Of a stretch of 14,104 nucleotides of DNA, positions 1-7,521 are shown piece after piece (the stretch's first letter is position 1; each line of letters opens with the position of its first letter). Position numbers and translations under genes: made by a program. The notes under the pieces are model-generated. The model saw nothing but the letters and a program-made list of their open reading frames with translations. It did no database searches and was not told the DNA's origin. Source of the DNA: Chloroflexota bacterium (GTDB taxonomy: Bacteria; Chloroflexota; Ktedonobacteria; Ktedonobacterales; JACDGC01); assembly GCA_021812265.1 (NCBI GenBank), contig JAKAOI010000015.1:1-14104 (forward strand), in the 5' to 3' direction.

Positions 1-112
1 TGTACAATATTTTTTTTTACATCTTGATTACAGTATATACCGCCATATAGACAAGAAACAGTAAATATTTCATTAAAAAAACGGTGATTTTGCAACCGCC
101 GCATAATCCCTC

Positions 113-139
113 TAAATTATTGAAAAAAAGGTCCGATAA
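113..139 (+). promoter_or_regulatory. Sigma-28 (FliA/SigD)-type promoter of the che operon
   Basis: TAAA at 113-116 is followed by exactly 15 bases and then TCCGATAA at 132-139. The known FliA/SigD consensus is TAAA-N15-GCCGATAA (or GCCGATAT in Bacillus), so 11 of 12 defined positions match with the correct spacing. Transcription would begin near 146, immediately before the purine-rich ribosome-binding stretch AAGGAAGGGAGGG at 145-157 of cheW, giving a very short leader. A weaker sigma-70-like pair further upstream (TTGATT 24-29, TATAGA 46-51) cannot be excluded. The motility context fits a motility sigma factor, but no such sigma gene lies in the window. Confidence 0.6.
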
Positions 140-162
140 CAGATAAGGAAGGGAGGGCTACC

Positions 163-666
163 ATGAGCCAAACAGCAACACAAACTTCACAACAAGCCCA
201 AACAGTCCTTGATGACGAACAAGTCGTCGTTTTTGATGTAGCCAATGAATTTTACGCGGTAAATATTGCGCGAGTGCACGAAATTATTCGCTTACAGCAA
301 ATAACTGTCATTCCTGGCGCGCCAGAATTCGTTGAAGGCGTAATCAACTTACGCGGAAAAGTAATTCCGGTTCTTGATTTACGCAAGCGGTTTCACTTAA
401 ATGTATCGGAACATACCCGTTCCAGCCGAATTGTAGTAGTGGAATTATCCAACCAAACAATAGGGCTGATTGTAGACGGCGTTTCTGAAGTATTAAGAAT
501 TCCTGCCGATCAGGTAGATCCGCCATCTCCGCTGGTTGCCGGCATCGACAGCCGATATTTGCGGGGCATAGCGAAGCTGGAAAATCGGCTTATCGTGCTG
601 TTGGATATTGATAAGGTGCTCTCTATCTTAGAGCAGCAGCAAATCGAAGCCAGCGCGATTAATTAA
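163..666 (+). CDS. cheW: Chemotaxis adaptor protein CheW
   Basis: CheW is the cytoplasmic scaffold that links chemoreceptor tips to the CheA kinase in the sensory array. The 167-residue product is one CheW domain of usual size after a short Gln/Thr-rich N-terminus of about 18 residues. Family hallmarks are visible: the strand VVVFDV at 21-26, EIIR at 40-43, the conserved proline P51, and GVINLRG at 59-65 followed by IPVLDLR. The start is supported by the strong ribosome-binding stretch AAGGAAGGGAGGG just upstream and by the absence of an upstream alternative. It is the first gene of the che operon, 47 bases ahead of cheA. CheA carries the homologous P5 domain, but this protein is far too short to be CheA. 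A CheV is excluded because there is no receiver domain. Confidence 0.96.
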   Translation: MSQTATQTSQQAQTVLDDEQVVVFDVANEFYAVNIARVHEIIRLQQITVIPGAPEFVEGVINLRGKVIPVLDLRKRFHLNVSEHTRSSRIVVVELSNQTIGLIVDGVSEVLRIPADQVDPPSPLVAGIDSRYLRGIAKLENRLIVLLDIDKVLSILEQQQIEASAIN

Positions 667-713
667 CCTTTAACATTACCTGTTGTCTTGACTTTCCAAG
701 CGCAGGATACCTT

Positions 714-3194
714 ATGAAGGGAACGAATATGGCAGGAAAACAATTGACATTCGACGCAACTCCCGAAGAACTGAATCTATTTATCAGTGAAGGAGAGGAA
801 CAGCTCGAAATACTAAATCAAGATATTCTGCGCCTAGAGCAGGAAGGCGATTCTAACAGCGAACTGCTTCAGGAAATATTTCGCGCCGCGCATACACTGA
901 AAGGTTCATCCGGAGCAATCGGCCATCAGCGTATGGCTAAATTAACTCACTCTGCGGAAACAGTTTTAGACCATGTGCGGCGCCATACATTAGCGGTTTC
1001 CACAAAACTTATCGATCTTTTATTGCAAAGCCTTGATGTGCTGCGTACCTTGCTGGATGAAGTAACAACCGGCGTGGAAAGTGAAATTACCATCGATAAA
1101 CTCTGTGACGATCTCAACGGTTTAGTAAATCAAAATAATAAAACCGAACCGGATCCCCAGGCCGCGGCGCCAAAAGAATCGCCGGTAAAACCTGCGAAAG
1201 AGGCGAAACCCAAACTGGAAGATTTTATCAGTGGTTCACATATTTGGGAAATAGACTGCGCTATAGACGAAAACTGTTTAATGCCGCCGGGAAGAGCATT
1301 GCAGGCGTATATCGCCATTCAACAATTTGGTAAAATTGTACAATCTACACCTCCCGCAGATGTGATTGAATATGGCAAAGATCTTACTGTCAAAAAATTG
1401 CATTTTGAATTAGATTTAGCTGCTCAGATGGATGGAATAGAGCAGGCGCTTACAATCGTATTAGAGAAAATACCTGAAATTAAAGTGATTTCTTGCAAAG
1501 CGGCAGGAGCATTTGGCGCAGCGGCAGACACAGACAATACTGCAAATCAAAACGCTGTGTCTTGCAGTGTCGCTATCGACGCGGCTTGCCCTATGCCGGC
1601 TGTGCGGGCGCTACAAGCAATTATTGCCGCCGGTAAATTCGGAACCGTTATCACTTCTGTGCCCAGCGCAGAAGATATCGACCAAAGTAAAGTAACAGCA
1701 GGAACGAACGTTCAGATGCAAGTGGCGCCAAACATGCCGTTGAATGAATTTATCGATTCATTAAGGAACGCCGTAAACCACATCCCGGAATTGATGTTTG
1801 TAGAATCAGAACAAGCATCGCCCGAAACAAAAGCAGTTGAGGGTTCTGCGACGAAAAATTCTGCAACTGCCGTTGAAAAAATTACGGCAGAAAACACTGC
1901 AAAATCCACTGCAGAAACAAAAAATTCATCTGCCACAGAATCTGAAACACAAATAAAAACCGGCGCCACCGCCAGCCATGCTCCACGTATGGTCCGAATT
2001 GATGTTGAACGGCTAGACGCGCTGATGAATCTCGTCGGAGAATTAGTCATCGATCGAACTCGGCTTGCCAGAATAGCTTCACAGTTAAATGGCCACACGG
2101 ATAATCCGGCAATTGTGGAAGATTTAACCGAAACCAGCCGCCGTTTAACCAGATTAAGCGATGACCTTCAGGTTGAAGTTATGCGTTCACGCATGCTGCC
2201 CATTGAATCGGTGTTCAGCAAATTTCCGCGACTGGTGCGTGATTTAGCGCAAAAAGTATCTAAACACATAGACTTTATTGTAGAAGGGAAAGATACGGAG
2301 TTAGACCGCAGTGTGGCGGAGCAAATCAGCGATCCCATTATTCACTTGCTGCGAAACTCTATCGATCACGGGATAGAGACTGAAGAAGAACGCACAGCAA
2401 TAGGTAAAAACCCCGTTGGGCAAATACGACTTTCGGCGCGGCACGAAGAAAATCAGATTGTTATCGACGTGGAAGACGACGGCCATGGTATCGATCCGGA
2501 AAAATTAAAGGCAAAAGCCTTAAGCAAAGGGCTTATTTCCAGTGAATCCGCATCTCATATGGGGAACCGTGAAGCGCTGGAGTTGATATTCCTTTCAGGA
2601 TTTTCTACCGCCGAAAAAATCAGTGATATCTCTGGCCGTGGCGTGGGAATGGATATTGTTCGCACCAATATCGAAAAATTGAACGGCTCAATTACCTTAG
2701 AAACTGAAATTGGCCAAGGCACACGCTTTACCGTGCGGCTTCCGCTGACATTGGCAATTATTCGCGCGCTGCTGATAAACGTTGGCAGCCAAGTATATGC
2801 CCTGCCGCTTAATTCGGTTATCGAAGCCTTGCGTATCGAAGCAAAAGACATCCGTTCAATTAACAACCACGAAGCGATTGAATTACGCGGTGAAGTGCTT
2901 CCGTTAATTCGGCTGGCAGAGTTTTTTGACGGTAAAATTGAACGCAACACCAGCGCCGATGCGCGTGAATTTATTGTTGCTGTGCGCTGGGGTAACCGTC
3001 GCGGCGGACTAATAGTAGATTCACTGATTGGTGAACAAGAAATTGTTATTAAGTCTTTGGGCAATGTATTCCGCGCTTCAAACGGTGTATCCGGCGGCGC
3101 AGTGCTCGGAGACGGGCAGGTTGCCCCGATTTTGGACATCCCTGCAATTATAAAACAAATTATCAATGCAGAACGCGACCGCGTTCCGGCATAG
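714..3194 (+). CDS. cheA: Chemotaxis histidine kinase CheA with two tandem P2 domains
   Basis: CheA autophosphorylates in response to receptor-CheW signals and passes phosphate to CheY and CheB. The 826-residue protein has all core domains. The P1/HPt domain (about 17-120) has the phospho-histidine H60 in HTLKGSSG. After a Pro/Lys linker come two P2-like domains, about 176-261 and 282-364, both with the pattern D-x3-C-x-MP-x2-RALQA...FG. An Ala/Thr/Ser/Glu-rich linker (365-424) leads to P3 (425-490). The P4 ATPase has an N-box HLLRNSIDHG at 544-553, G1 DDGHGID at 588-594, an F-box FLSGFST at 626-632 and G2 SGRGVGMD at 640-647. P5 is a CheW-like domain from about 682. The family normally has one P2. 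Two starts are plausible: ATG 714 (AGGA six bases upstream) and ATG 729 (AAGGGA six bases upstream); residue numbers assume 714. The stop overlaps the ribosome-binding site of cheC. Confidence 0.96.
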   Translation: MKGTNMAGKQLTFDATPEELNLFISEGEEQLEILNQDILRLEQEGDSNSELLQEIFRAAHTLKGSSGAIGHQRMAKLTHSAETVLDHVRRHTLAVSTKLIDLLLQSLDVLRTLLDEVTTGVESEITIDKLCDDLNGLVNQNNKTEPDPQAAAPKESPVKPAKEAKPKLEDFISGSHIWEIDCAIDENCLMPPGRALQAYIAIQQFGKIVQSTPPADVIEYGKDLTVKKLHFELDLAAQMDGIEQALTIVLEKIPEIKVISCKAAGAFGAAADTDNTANQNAVSCSVAIDAACPMPAVRALQAIIAAGKFGTVITSVPSAEDIDQSKVTAGTNVQMQVAPNMPLNEFIDSLRNAVNHIPELMFVESEQASPETKAVEGSATKNSATAVEKITAENTAKSTAETKNSSATESETQIKTGATASHAPRMVRIDVERLDALMNLVGELVIDRTRLARIASQLNGHTDNPAIVEDLTETSRRLTRLSDDLQVEVMRSRMLPIESVFSKFPRLVRDLAQKVSKHIDFIVEGKDTELDRSVAEQISDPIIHLLRNSIDHGIETEEERTAIGKNPVGQIRLSARHEENQIVIDVEDDGHGIDPEKLKAKALSKGLISSESASHMGNREALELIFLSGFSTAEKISDISGRGVGMDIVRTNIEKLNGSITLETEIGQGTRFTVRLPLTLAIIRALLINVGSQVYALPLNSVIEALRIEAKDIRSINNHEAIELRGEVLPLIRLAEFFDGKIERNTSADAREFIVAVRWGNRRGGLIVDSLIGEQEIVIKSLGNVFRASNGVSGGAVLGDGQVAPILDIPAIIKQIINAERDRVPA

Positions 3195-3203
3195 GAGATA
3201 ATG

Positions 3204-3893
3204 ATGGCACTTGAAGAGCCGGGAGAATCCAGATTTCTCCTAACCAAAAAACATGCACGTGAATTGGAATTAGCGCATAAATATATCAGCGCAGGATTGC
3301 TTAAAGCCGGCAAACAGCTATCGCAATTCGTAGGGCGCGAAATCGTAGTGCAAGCCCCAAGACTGGACCTGTGCCCGATAGATCAACTGATAGAAGTTGC
3401 GCTCGGCTCTGCAGTAGAGGACGCGCAATATTCGGAATCTGAACGCATACAAACAGGAATTTATCTGGGGATGGAAGGTGATATTGAAGGACATTTCCTT
3501 CTGTTGCTGGATCCTGCGGACGCAATTTCCTTGGTAGAGCCGTTAGTAAACGAATTAGCGGTTCCTCCCGATATTCATGAAGACATCATTCAATCCGCGT
3601 TAGGCGAGCTGGGTAATATTACTGCAAGCGGCATATTTAACGCAATGGCAGATATATCGGGGCTGCGAATCGGACCGTCTTGTCCGGCAGTAGTGACTGA
3701 TATGGCCGGAGCAATTTTGGAAACCCCAATGCTGGATATTGCGCAATTTGCCGAAGAAAGCATCTATATTGATACCCGTATGGAAATGGATAAATTGGCA
3801 GCGCGCTGTACTTTAGCAATTATTCCGCGGCCGGAAGGGTTGCAGCGGTTTATCAATGCGCTCACTCCCAGAATAGTGGGAGGGCATAAATAA
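3204..3893 (+). CDS. cheC: CheY-phosphate phosphatase CheC with one intact active site
   Basis: CheC dephosphorylates CheY-P and, in Bacillus and Thermotoga, binds CheD. The 229-residue product has the two-fold repeated CheC fold. The second half carries the complete signature S131-x3-E135-x2-N138-x22-P161, with E and N being the catalytic pair. The first half keeps the same spacing, E22-x3-K26-x2-S29-x22-P52, but lysine and serine replace the catalytic glutamate and asparagine, so this half looks inactive. Size and the two-site layout separate it from CheX, which has one site and is encoded downstream. Two adjacent ATGs occur at 3201 and 3204; AGGAG at 3193-3197 sits six bases before 3204, which is preferred. 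The stop shares one base with the cheD start (TAATG), implying translational coupling. The N-terminal 20 residues do not match the family. Confidence 0.85.
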   Translation: MALEEPGESRFLLTKKHARELELAHKYISAGLLKAGKQLSQFVGREIVVQAPRLDLCPIDQLIEVALGSAVEDAQYSESERIQTGIYLGMEGDIEGHFLLLLDPADAISLVEPLVNELAVPPDIHEDIIQSALGELGNITASGIFNAMADISGLRIGPSCPAVVTDMAGAILETPMLDIAQFAEESIYIDTRMEMDKLAARCTLAIIPRPEGLQRFINALTPRIVGGHK

Positions 3894-4420
3894 TGGTAGC
3901 TTTAAGCTCTTCATTTGATGAACTGCCAAGTAGTTCTGCGGTTTCGGTAGGCATAGCGCAAATGGTTATCAGCCGAGATCCGCGGGAAACATTGGCGGCA
4001 TATGGCTTAGGCTCTTGTGTGGGAATTGCAGTGTACGATTCAGCAGCGCGAGTTGCCGGCATGCTGCATATTTTACTGCCCGAGTCATCGGGAGCCGTTA
4101 CCGAAGCGAACAAATTCCGGTTTGCCGCAACTGGCATACCATTGTTGATAAAAGAAGTGGAACACAATGGGGGAATGCGCAGCAGGATGCGTATTGTTGC
4201 CGCCGGAGGCGCGCTGACACTTGGCAAATTATCGGTTATGGGGCCATCCGGGCCAATCGGGAAACGCAACAGCGATGCGGTTACACTTGCTTTACAAGAA
4301 GAAGGTTTAAAATTAGACGCTTTCGACTTTGGCGGATCTGTAGGAAGAACGCTGACATTGGCAACGGCAACTGGGAAAGTATTTTGCCGCTCGGTGGGAT
4401 CTGCGCCCAAAGAGCTGTAA
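3893..4420 (+). CDS. cheD: Chemoreceptor glutamine deamidase CheD
   Basis: CheD converts specific receptor glutamines to glutamates and, in characterised systems, interacts with CheC to tune adaptation. The 175-residue protein shows the family core: GLGSCVG with catalytic C42, then GMLHILLP with catalytic H59, 17 residues apart as in Thermotoga CheD (C27/H44 from memory). Further hallmarks are KFRFA, the glycine-rich AAGGA, and the C-terminal GGSVGRT...TGKV segment. The threonine usually found five or six residues before the cysteine is missing; the local sequence is LAAYGLGSC. The start codon overlaps the cheC stop by one base, with GGGAGGG just upstream, so CheC and CheD are probably made in coordinated amounts. 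An N-terminal extension of about 18 Ser-rich residues has no assigned role. Confidence 0.93.
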   Translation: MVALSSSFDELPSSSAVSVGIAQMVISRDPRETLAAYGLGSCVGIAVYDSAARVAGMLHILLPESSGAVTEANKFRFAATGIPLLIKEVEHNGGMRSRMRIVAAGGALTLGKLSVMGPSGPIGKRNSDAVTLALQEEGLKLDAFDFGGSVGRTLTLATATGKVFCRSVGSAPKEL

Positions 4421-4476
4421 AATTTCTGAATAGCGCCTGGAACATTTATTAAATATACTTTTAGGAGACAACACTC

Positions 4477-4833
4477 ATGGCAAAAGTTTTACTTGTAGAC
4501 GATGCGGCGTTTATGCGCATGCGCTGCGCTAAAGTAATTACCAAAATGGGTCATTCGGTTATTGAAGCGGAAAATGGCGCTCAGGCCGTTGAATCTTTCG
4601 ACCGCGAACAACCAGACCTCGTTTTGTTGGATATTACTATGCCCGAAATGGATGGAATAACCGCATTAAAAATTATCCGGCAGCATGCGCCGGCGGCAAA
4701 AGTTGCCATGGTTTCGGCCATGGGACAGCAAGATATGGTGCTGGAAGCAATTAAATCTGGAGCGGCAGATTTTGTTTTAAAGCCGTTTGATGAATCCCGT
4801 CTCGTTTCGGCAATTGAAAAACTTTTGGGATAA
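4477..4833 (+). CDS. cheY: Chemotaxis response regulator CheY
   Basis: CheY is a single receiver domain which, once phosphorylated by CheA, carries the signal to a motility motor. The 118-residue protein is all receiver, with no output domain. The acidic pocket is D8 and D9 (LLVDDA), the phospho-acceptor is D52 in LLDITMP, the switch Ser/Thr is S80 (VSAMG), and the conserved lysine is K102 in LKPF. AGGAG at 4463-4467, nine bases before the ATG, supports the start. It follows cheD by 56 bases and precedes cheB by 30. The sequence KSGAADFVLKPF is typical of the CheY type of Firmicutes, Thermotogota and Chloroflexota. The nearby CheC and CheX are its likely phosphatases; no CheZ is present. Confidence 0.95.
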   Translation: MAKVLLVDDAAFMRMRCAKVITKMGHSVIEAENGAQAVESFDREQPDLVLLDITMPEMDGITALKIIRQHAPAAKVAMVSAMGQQDMVLEAIKSGAADFVLKPFDESRLVSAIEKLLG

Positions 4834-4863
4834 TTCCGTGAAAAATAGAACAGGAGCGGCAAA

Positions 4864-6000
4864 ATGACAAATCAAAGGCCAGGTTCTTTTATCAATGGAA
4901 AATCAACAACCAGCGGCGAAACAATTAAAGTTTTGATTGTTGATGACAGCGCATTTATGCGGCATGTTATCTCGCGCGAGCTGACAGCAGATCCATCCAT
5001 TTCTATTGTCGGAACCGCAAATAATGGCTTAGAGGCCATTGAACAGGCAATATCTTTACATCCGGATGTTATTACGCTGGATATTGAAATGCCCCGTATG
5101 GGCGGCCTGGAAGCGCTGCCGAAGATTCTGGAAAAAAGTAAGGCGCGTGTAGTTATGCTAAGTAGCGTGGACGGACCAAACAAAGCAAATACCGTTAAAG
5201 CGCTAGAATTAGGCGCCGTAGACTTTATTTTAAAGCCATCCGGTTCAATTTCGCCAAATTTATCCAGTATTCACGATACGCTTATCAACGCCGTAAAACG
5301 CGCATACGCAGCGCAAGTTCGCAAACCTTTGGCGCCAATAGCAGCGGGAAAACTTTTTGCTTCAAACGCATCGGCTAAAACGAAACAAGTTGGGGCGCCG
5401 GCGCACAAAATTATTATCATCGGCAGCTCTACCGGCGGGCCGCAAGCGCTGACGGTGCTGGTTCCGCAGCTGCAAATAGAGCCGGATGTCGGTTATGTTA
5501 TTGTACAGCATATGCCCGCAGGGTTTACCGCGTCATTATCCGCAAGGTTGAATGATATGTCTGCGCTGCAGGTGCGCGAAGCGGCAGCCGGAGATATTGT
5601 GCATACCGGCGAAGCTTTAGTTGCCCCGGGTGATTACCATCTGCGCTTTGCGTCGGACACTTCCGGCATAAAAATAACGCTGGACCAAGCGCCAAGAGTA
5701 CACGGTGTTCGTCCCTCGGTGGATGTAGCCTTTTTTTCCGCCGCGGAAGTTCTTTCCGGCAGAGTACACGGCGTCGTCTTAACCGGCATGGGCAGCGATG
5801 GCGCCAGCGGCGCCGGAGCCATTATTTCTACGCAAGGGTGGGTGCTTACCCAAAACGAATCATCGTGTGTTATTTACGGCATGCCTAGAAGTGTGGTAGA
5901 AGCCGGATTCTCCACCGCGGTTTATTCTATCCAAGATATGGCCGGAGCCATTGCTTCACATTTGCATGGCGCGTCATCTTACTCGCGCAAAGGAGCTTAA
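4864..6000 (+). CDS. cheB: Receptor methylesterase / response regulator CheB
   Basis: CheB removes receptor methyl groups (and can deamidate) when its receiver domain is phosphorylated by CheA. The 378-residue protein has a receiver at about 21-140: D27/D28, phospho-acceptor D73 in LDIEMP, S100 and K124 in LKPS. A linker of about 40 residues rich in Ala and Lys leads to the methylesterase domain at 180-370. Its catalytic triad can be read as S189 in GSSTGG, H216 in QHMP and D312 in GMGSDG. The family motif GVRPSVD is at 281-287. An N-terminal extension of about 20 residues precedes the receiver. AGGAG seven bases before the ATG supports this start. It lies five bases before cheR, whose ribosome-binding site is inside the cheB 3' end. 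Confidence 0.96.
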   Translation: MTNQRPGSFINGKSTTSGETIKVLIVDDSAFMRHVISRELTADPSISIVGTANNGLEAIEQAISLHPDVITLDIEMPRMGGLEALPKILEKSKARVVMLSSVDGPNKANTVKALELGAVDFILKPSGSISPNLSSIHDTLINAVKRAYAAQVRKPLAPIAAGKLFASNASAKTKQVGAPAHKIIIIGSSTGGPQALTVLVPQLQIEPDVGYVIVQHMPAGFTASLSARLNDMSALQVREAAAGDIVHTGEALVAPGDYHLRFASDTSGIKITLDQAPRVHGVRPSVDVAFFSAAEVLSGRVHGVVLTGMGSDGASGAGAIISTQGWVLTQNESSCVIYGMPRSVVEAGFSTAVYSIQDMAGAIASHLHGASSYSRKGA

Positions 6001-6005
6001 AACAT

Positions 6006-6827
6006 ATGCCCATTGATTTTCCGCAGCCAATGAAATCATCACAAAACGATGAAGCCGGCTATAACGCGGTCCACAAACGAGTATTGGATCTTACCGGTAT
6101 CGATCTCGATTCCTATAAGCGTCCGCAGATGCTGCGCCGTTTAGACGCAATTATATCACGCAGGCAGCTAAACGGCTTGGCTCAGTTGGCAAGTGAATTG
6201 AAACCGGGTTCCGAATTATTGCAAGAATTTATGGAACGGTTTACTATTAATGTTTCAGAATGTTTTCGAGATAAACCCCGCTTTGAAATATTGGCAAACC
6301 AAATTATTCCCGAAGCGCTGAAACGCACACAGCGTGTGCGTCTATGGAGCGCCGGGTGTTCTTATGGCGCAGAGCCATATTCCATATCTCTTATTTTTCA
6401 AGAATTGCACACAGCCGGCTGCACTATTACCGCAACAGATATTGATCCTAAAATTTTAGCGGCCGCGCGCGCCGGAGAAAGTTTTACCGCCAATGATTTA
6501 AAAAACTTGCCGGCAAATCTTGCTTCAAAATATTTTACCCATTTGCCAAACGGCAATTATCGAGTAAGCGATTCTTTAAAACCTGCAATTACATTTAAGC
6601 AGCATAATCTCCTTTCTCCTCCGCCAGATTCAAATTTTGATATTGTGGTTTGCAGAAATGTGACGATTTATTTTACAGAAGAGGCTAAAGATCGCGTTAC
6701 GCAATATCTGGTCAACGCTTTAAAACCGGGCGGTATTTTGTTCATCGGTGAAACCGAAACTATTCACAGACCAAACAGATTTGGATTATCGCTGCGATCC
6801 ACGTCATTCTATGAACGGGCGGCCTAA
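6006..6827 (+). CDS. cheR: Chemoreceptor methyltransferase CheR
   Basis: CheR methylates receptor glutamates using S-adenosylmethionine, opposing CheB. The 273-residue product has the usual N-terminal helical domain (about 15-85) ending in TINVSECFRD at 80-89. The SAM-binding motif LWSAGCSYGAEPYS is at 113-126, the acidic ATDID at 143-147, and the post-core motif FDIVVCRNVTIYF at 211-223. It ends with KPGG...GETE and FYE. In the conserved N-x-T-x-F-F-R segment, serine and cysteine replace threonine and the first phenylalanine, a mild deviation. AAGGAG inside the end of cheB, about ten bases upstream of the ATG, supports the start. There are no TPR or other C-terminal extensions, so it is a plain chemotaxis CheR rather than a signalling fusion. 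Confidence 0.95.
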   Translation: MPIDFPQPMKSSQNDEAGYNAVHKRVLDLTGIDLDSYKRPQMLRRLDAIISRRQLNGLAQLASELKPGSELLQEFMERFTINVSECFRDKPRFEILANQIIPEALKRTQRVRLWSAGCSYGAEPYSISLIFQELHTAGCTITATDIDPKILAAARAGESFTANDLKNLPANLASKYFTHLPNGNYRVSDSLKPAITFKQHNLLSPPPDSNFDIVVCRNVTIYFTEEAKDRVTQYLVNALKPGGILFIGETETIHRPNRFGLSLRSTSFYERAA

Positions 6828-6841
6828 TATTGTAAAAGGAG

Positions 6842-6886
6842 ATGGCGCGGAATACCATGCGGCGCATTTATGCGCTGCCGCGCTGA
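6842..6886 (+). CDS. Possible 14-codon leader ORF ahead of cheX
   Basis: A strong Shine-Dalgarno sequence AAAAGGAG at 6834-6841 abuts ATG 6842, which opens a 14-codon frame (with an internal in-frame ATG at 6857) ending in TGA at 6884-6886, directly before the cheX start region. The frame would encode MARNTMRRIYALPR. Neither ATG has ideal spacing from the Shine-Dalgarno (zero and fifteen bases). The real cheX start has no good ribosome-binding site of its own, so this mini-ORF could feed ribosomes to cheX by coupling. It may equally be untranslated leader. Confidence 0.25.
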   Translation: MARNTMRRIYALPR

Positions 6887-6892
6887 GTGAAC

Positions 6893-7369
6893 ATGAAAGT
6901 TGAATTTATCAATCCGTTTGTAAAAGCGGCTATCGACGTTTTACGTTCAGAAATTAAGTCTGATGTGGAACGCGGGAAACTTCGCTTAGAAACTTCTTCG
7001 GCGGCGTCGCACGATGTTTCAGTTATGATCGGCTTAACCGGAGACGCGCAGGGGGTCGTTTTATATGGCATGCAGGTAGAAACCGCTGTACAAATTGTCA
7101 GTCGAATGCTCGACCAAGAATGCGACGAACTAGACGCTATGGCGCAAAGCGGCATTGCTGAAATGGGCAACGTTATTACCGGCTTAGCCAGCCGCGGTCT
7201 ATCGGAAGCGGGATTTCAGTGTAACATTACACCGCCAACACTTATTGTTGGAAAAAACACTCAAATCGGCACACTGGATATACCGCGAATTGCCTTGCCA
7301 TTAAAAACTGAGTGCGGAGAAATCGAAATTAATCTCGCTTTGCGTGAATTAAAGTCGCAGGCCGCATAA
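6893..7369 (+). CDS. cheX: CheY-phosphate phosphatase CheX
   Basis: CheX is a small homodimeric CheC-family phosphatase that removes phosphate from CheY. From ATG 6893 the product is 158 residues and opens with MKVEFINPF, the characteristic N-terminal helix of the family. The single active site is S86-x3-E90-x2-N93 within QSGIAEMGN, followed about 21 residues later by PP (114-115). Its length and single site distinguish it from CheC, already encoded upstream. A GTG at 6887 could add two residues. Neither start has a proper ribosome-binding site; the nearest strong one lies about 50 bases upstream in front of a mini-ORF. It is the last gene of the che operon; a strong hairpin terminator follows about 55 bases after the stop. 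Confidence 0.88.
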   Translation: MKVEFINPFVKAAIDVLRSEIKSDVERGKLRLETSSAASHDVSVMIGLTGDAQGVVLYGMQVETAVQIVSRMLDQECDELDAMAQSGIAEMGNVITGLASRGLSEAGFQCNITPPTLIVGKNTQIGTLDIPRIALPLKTECGEIEINLALRELKSQAA

Positions 7370-7423
7370 AACCAGATTCCAAGCAGACAACTACAACATG
7401 AACATTTTTGCCATGTAATAAAT

Positions 7424-7464
7424 AAAAATTAGGGCGATGGTAACCATCGCCCTAATTCGTTTTT
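7424..7464. terminator. Bidirectional intrinsic terminator after cheX
   Basis: A perfect 14-base-pair stem (7427-7440 with 7444-7457, core AGGGCGATGG/CCATCGCCCT) with a TAA loop is followed by a run of five T at 7460-7464. It is preceded by five A at 7424-7428, which gives a T-run on the opposite strand. It lies between the convergent cheX and the minus-strand TM2 gene and should stop transcription from both sides. Confidence 0.92.
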
Positions 7465-7521
7465 CACCGGCTGCGCATTGATTACGCGCTAAAACCTATG
7501 GCGCAACAAGCAATGTGCGCG

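Noticed and set aside
552..559. GCCGATAT inside cheW, and again near 12025 in the acyl-CoA dehydrogenase gene, as possible sigma-28 -10 elements
   Set aside because: Neither has TAAA about 15 bases upstream and both lie inside coding sequence; they serve as a warning that the -10 motif alone is weak evidence.
2555..3313. 252-codon minus-strand frame opposite cheA
   Set aside because: It lies entirely opposite conserved CheA P4/P5 coding sequence and the start of cheC; the translation is Ser/Ile/Arg-rich with no domain features.
3862..4452. Minus-strand (3862-4410) and shifted plus-strand (4015-4452) frames over cheD
   Set aside because: CheD with its catalytic Cys and His explains this stretch; the other frames have no family signal.
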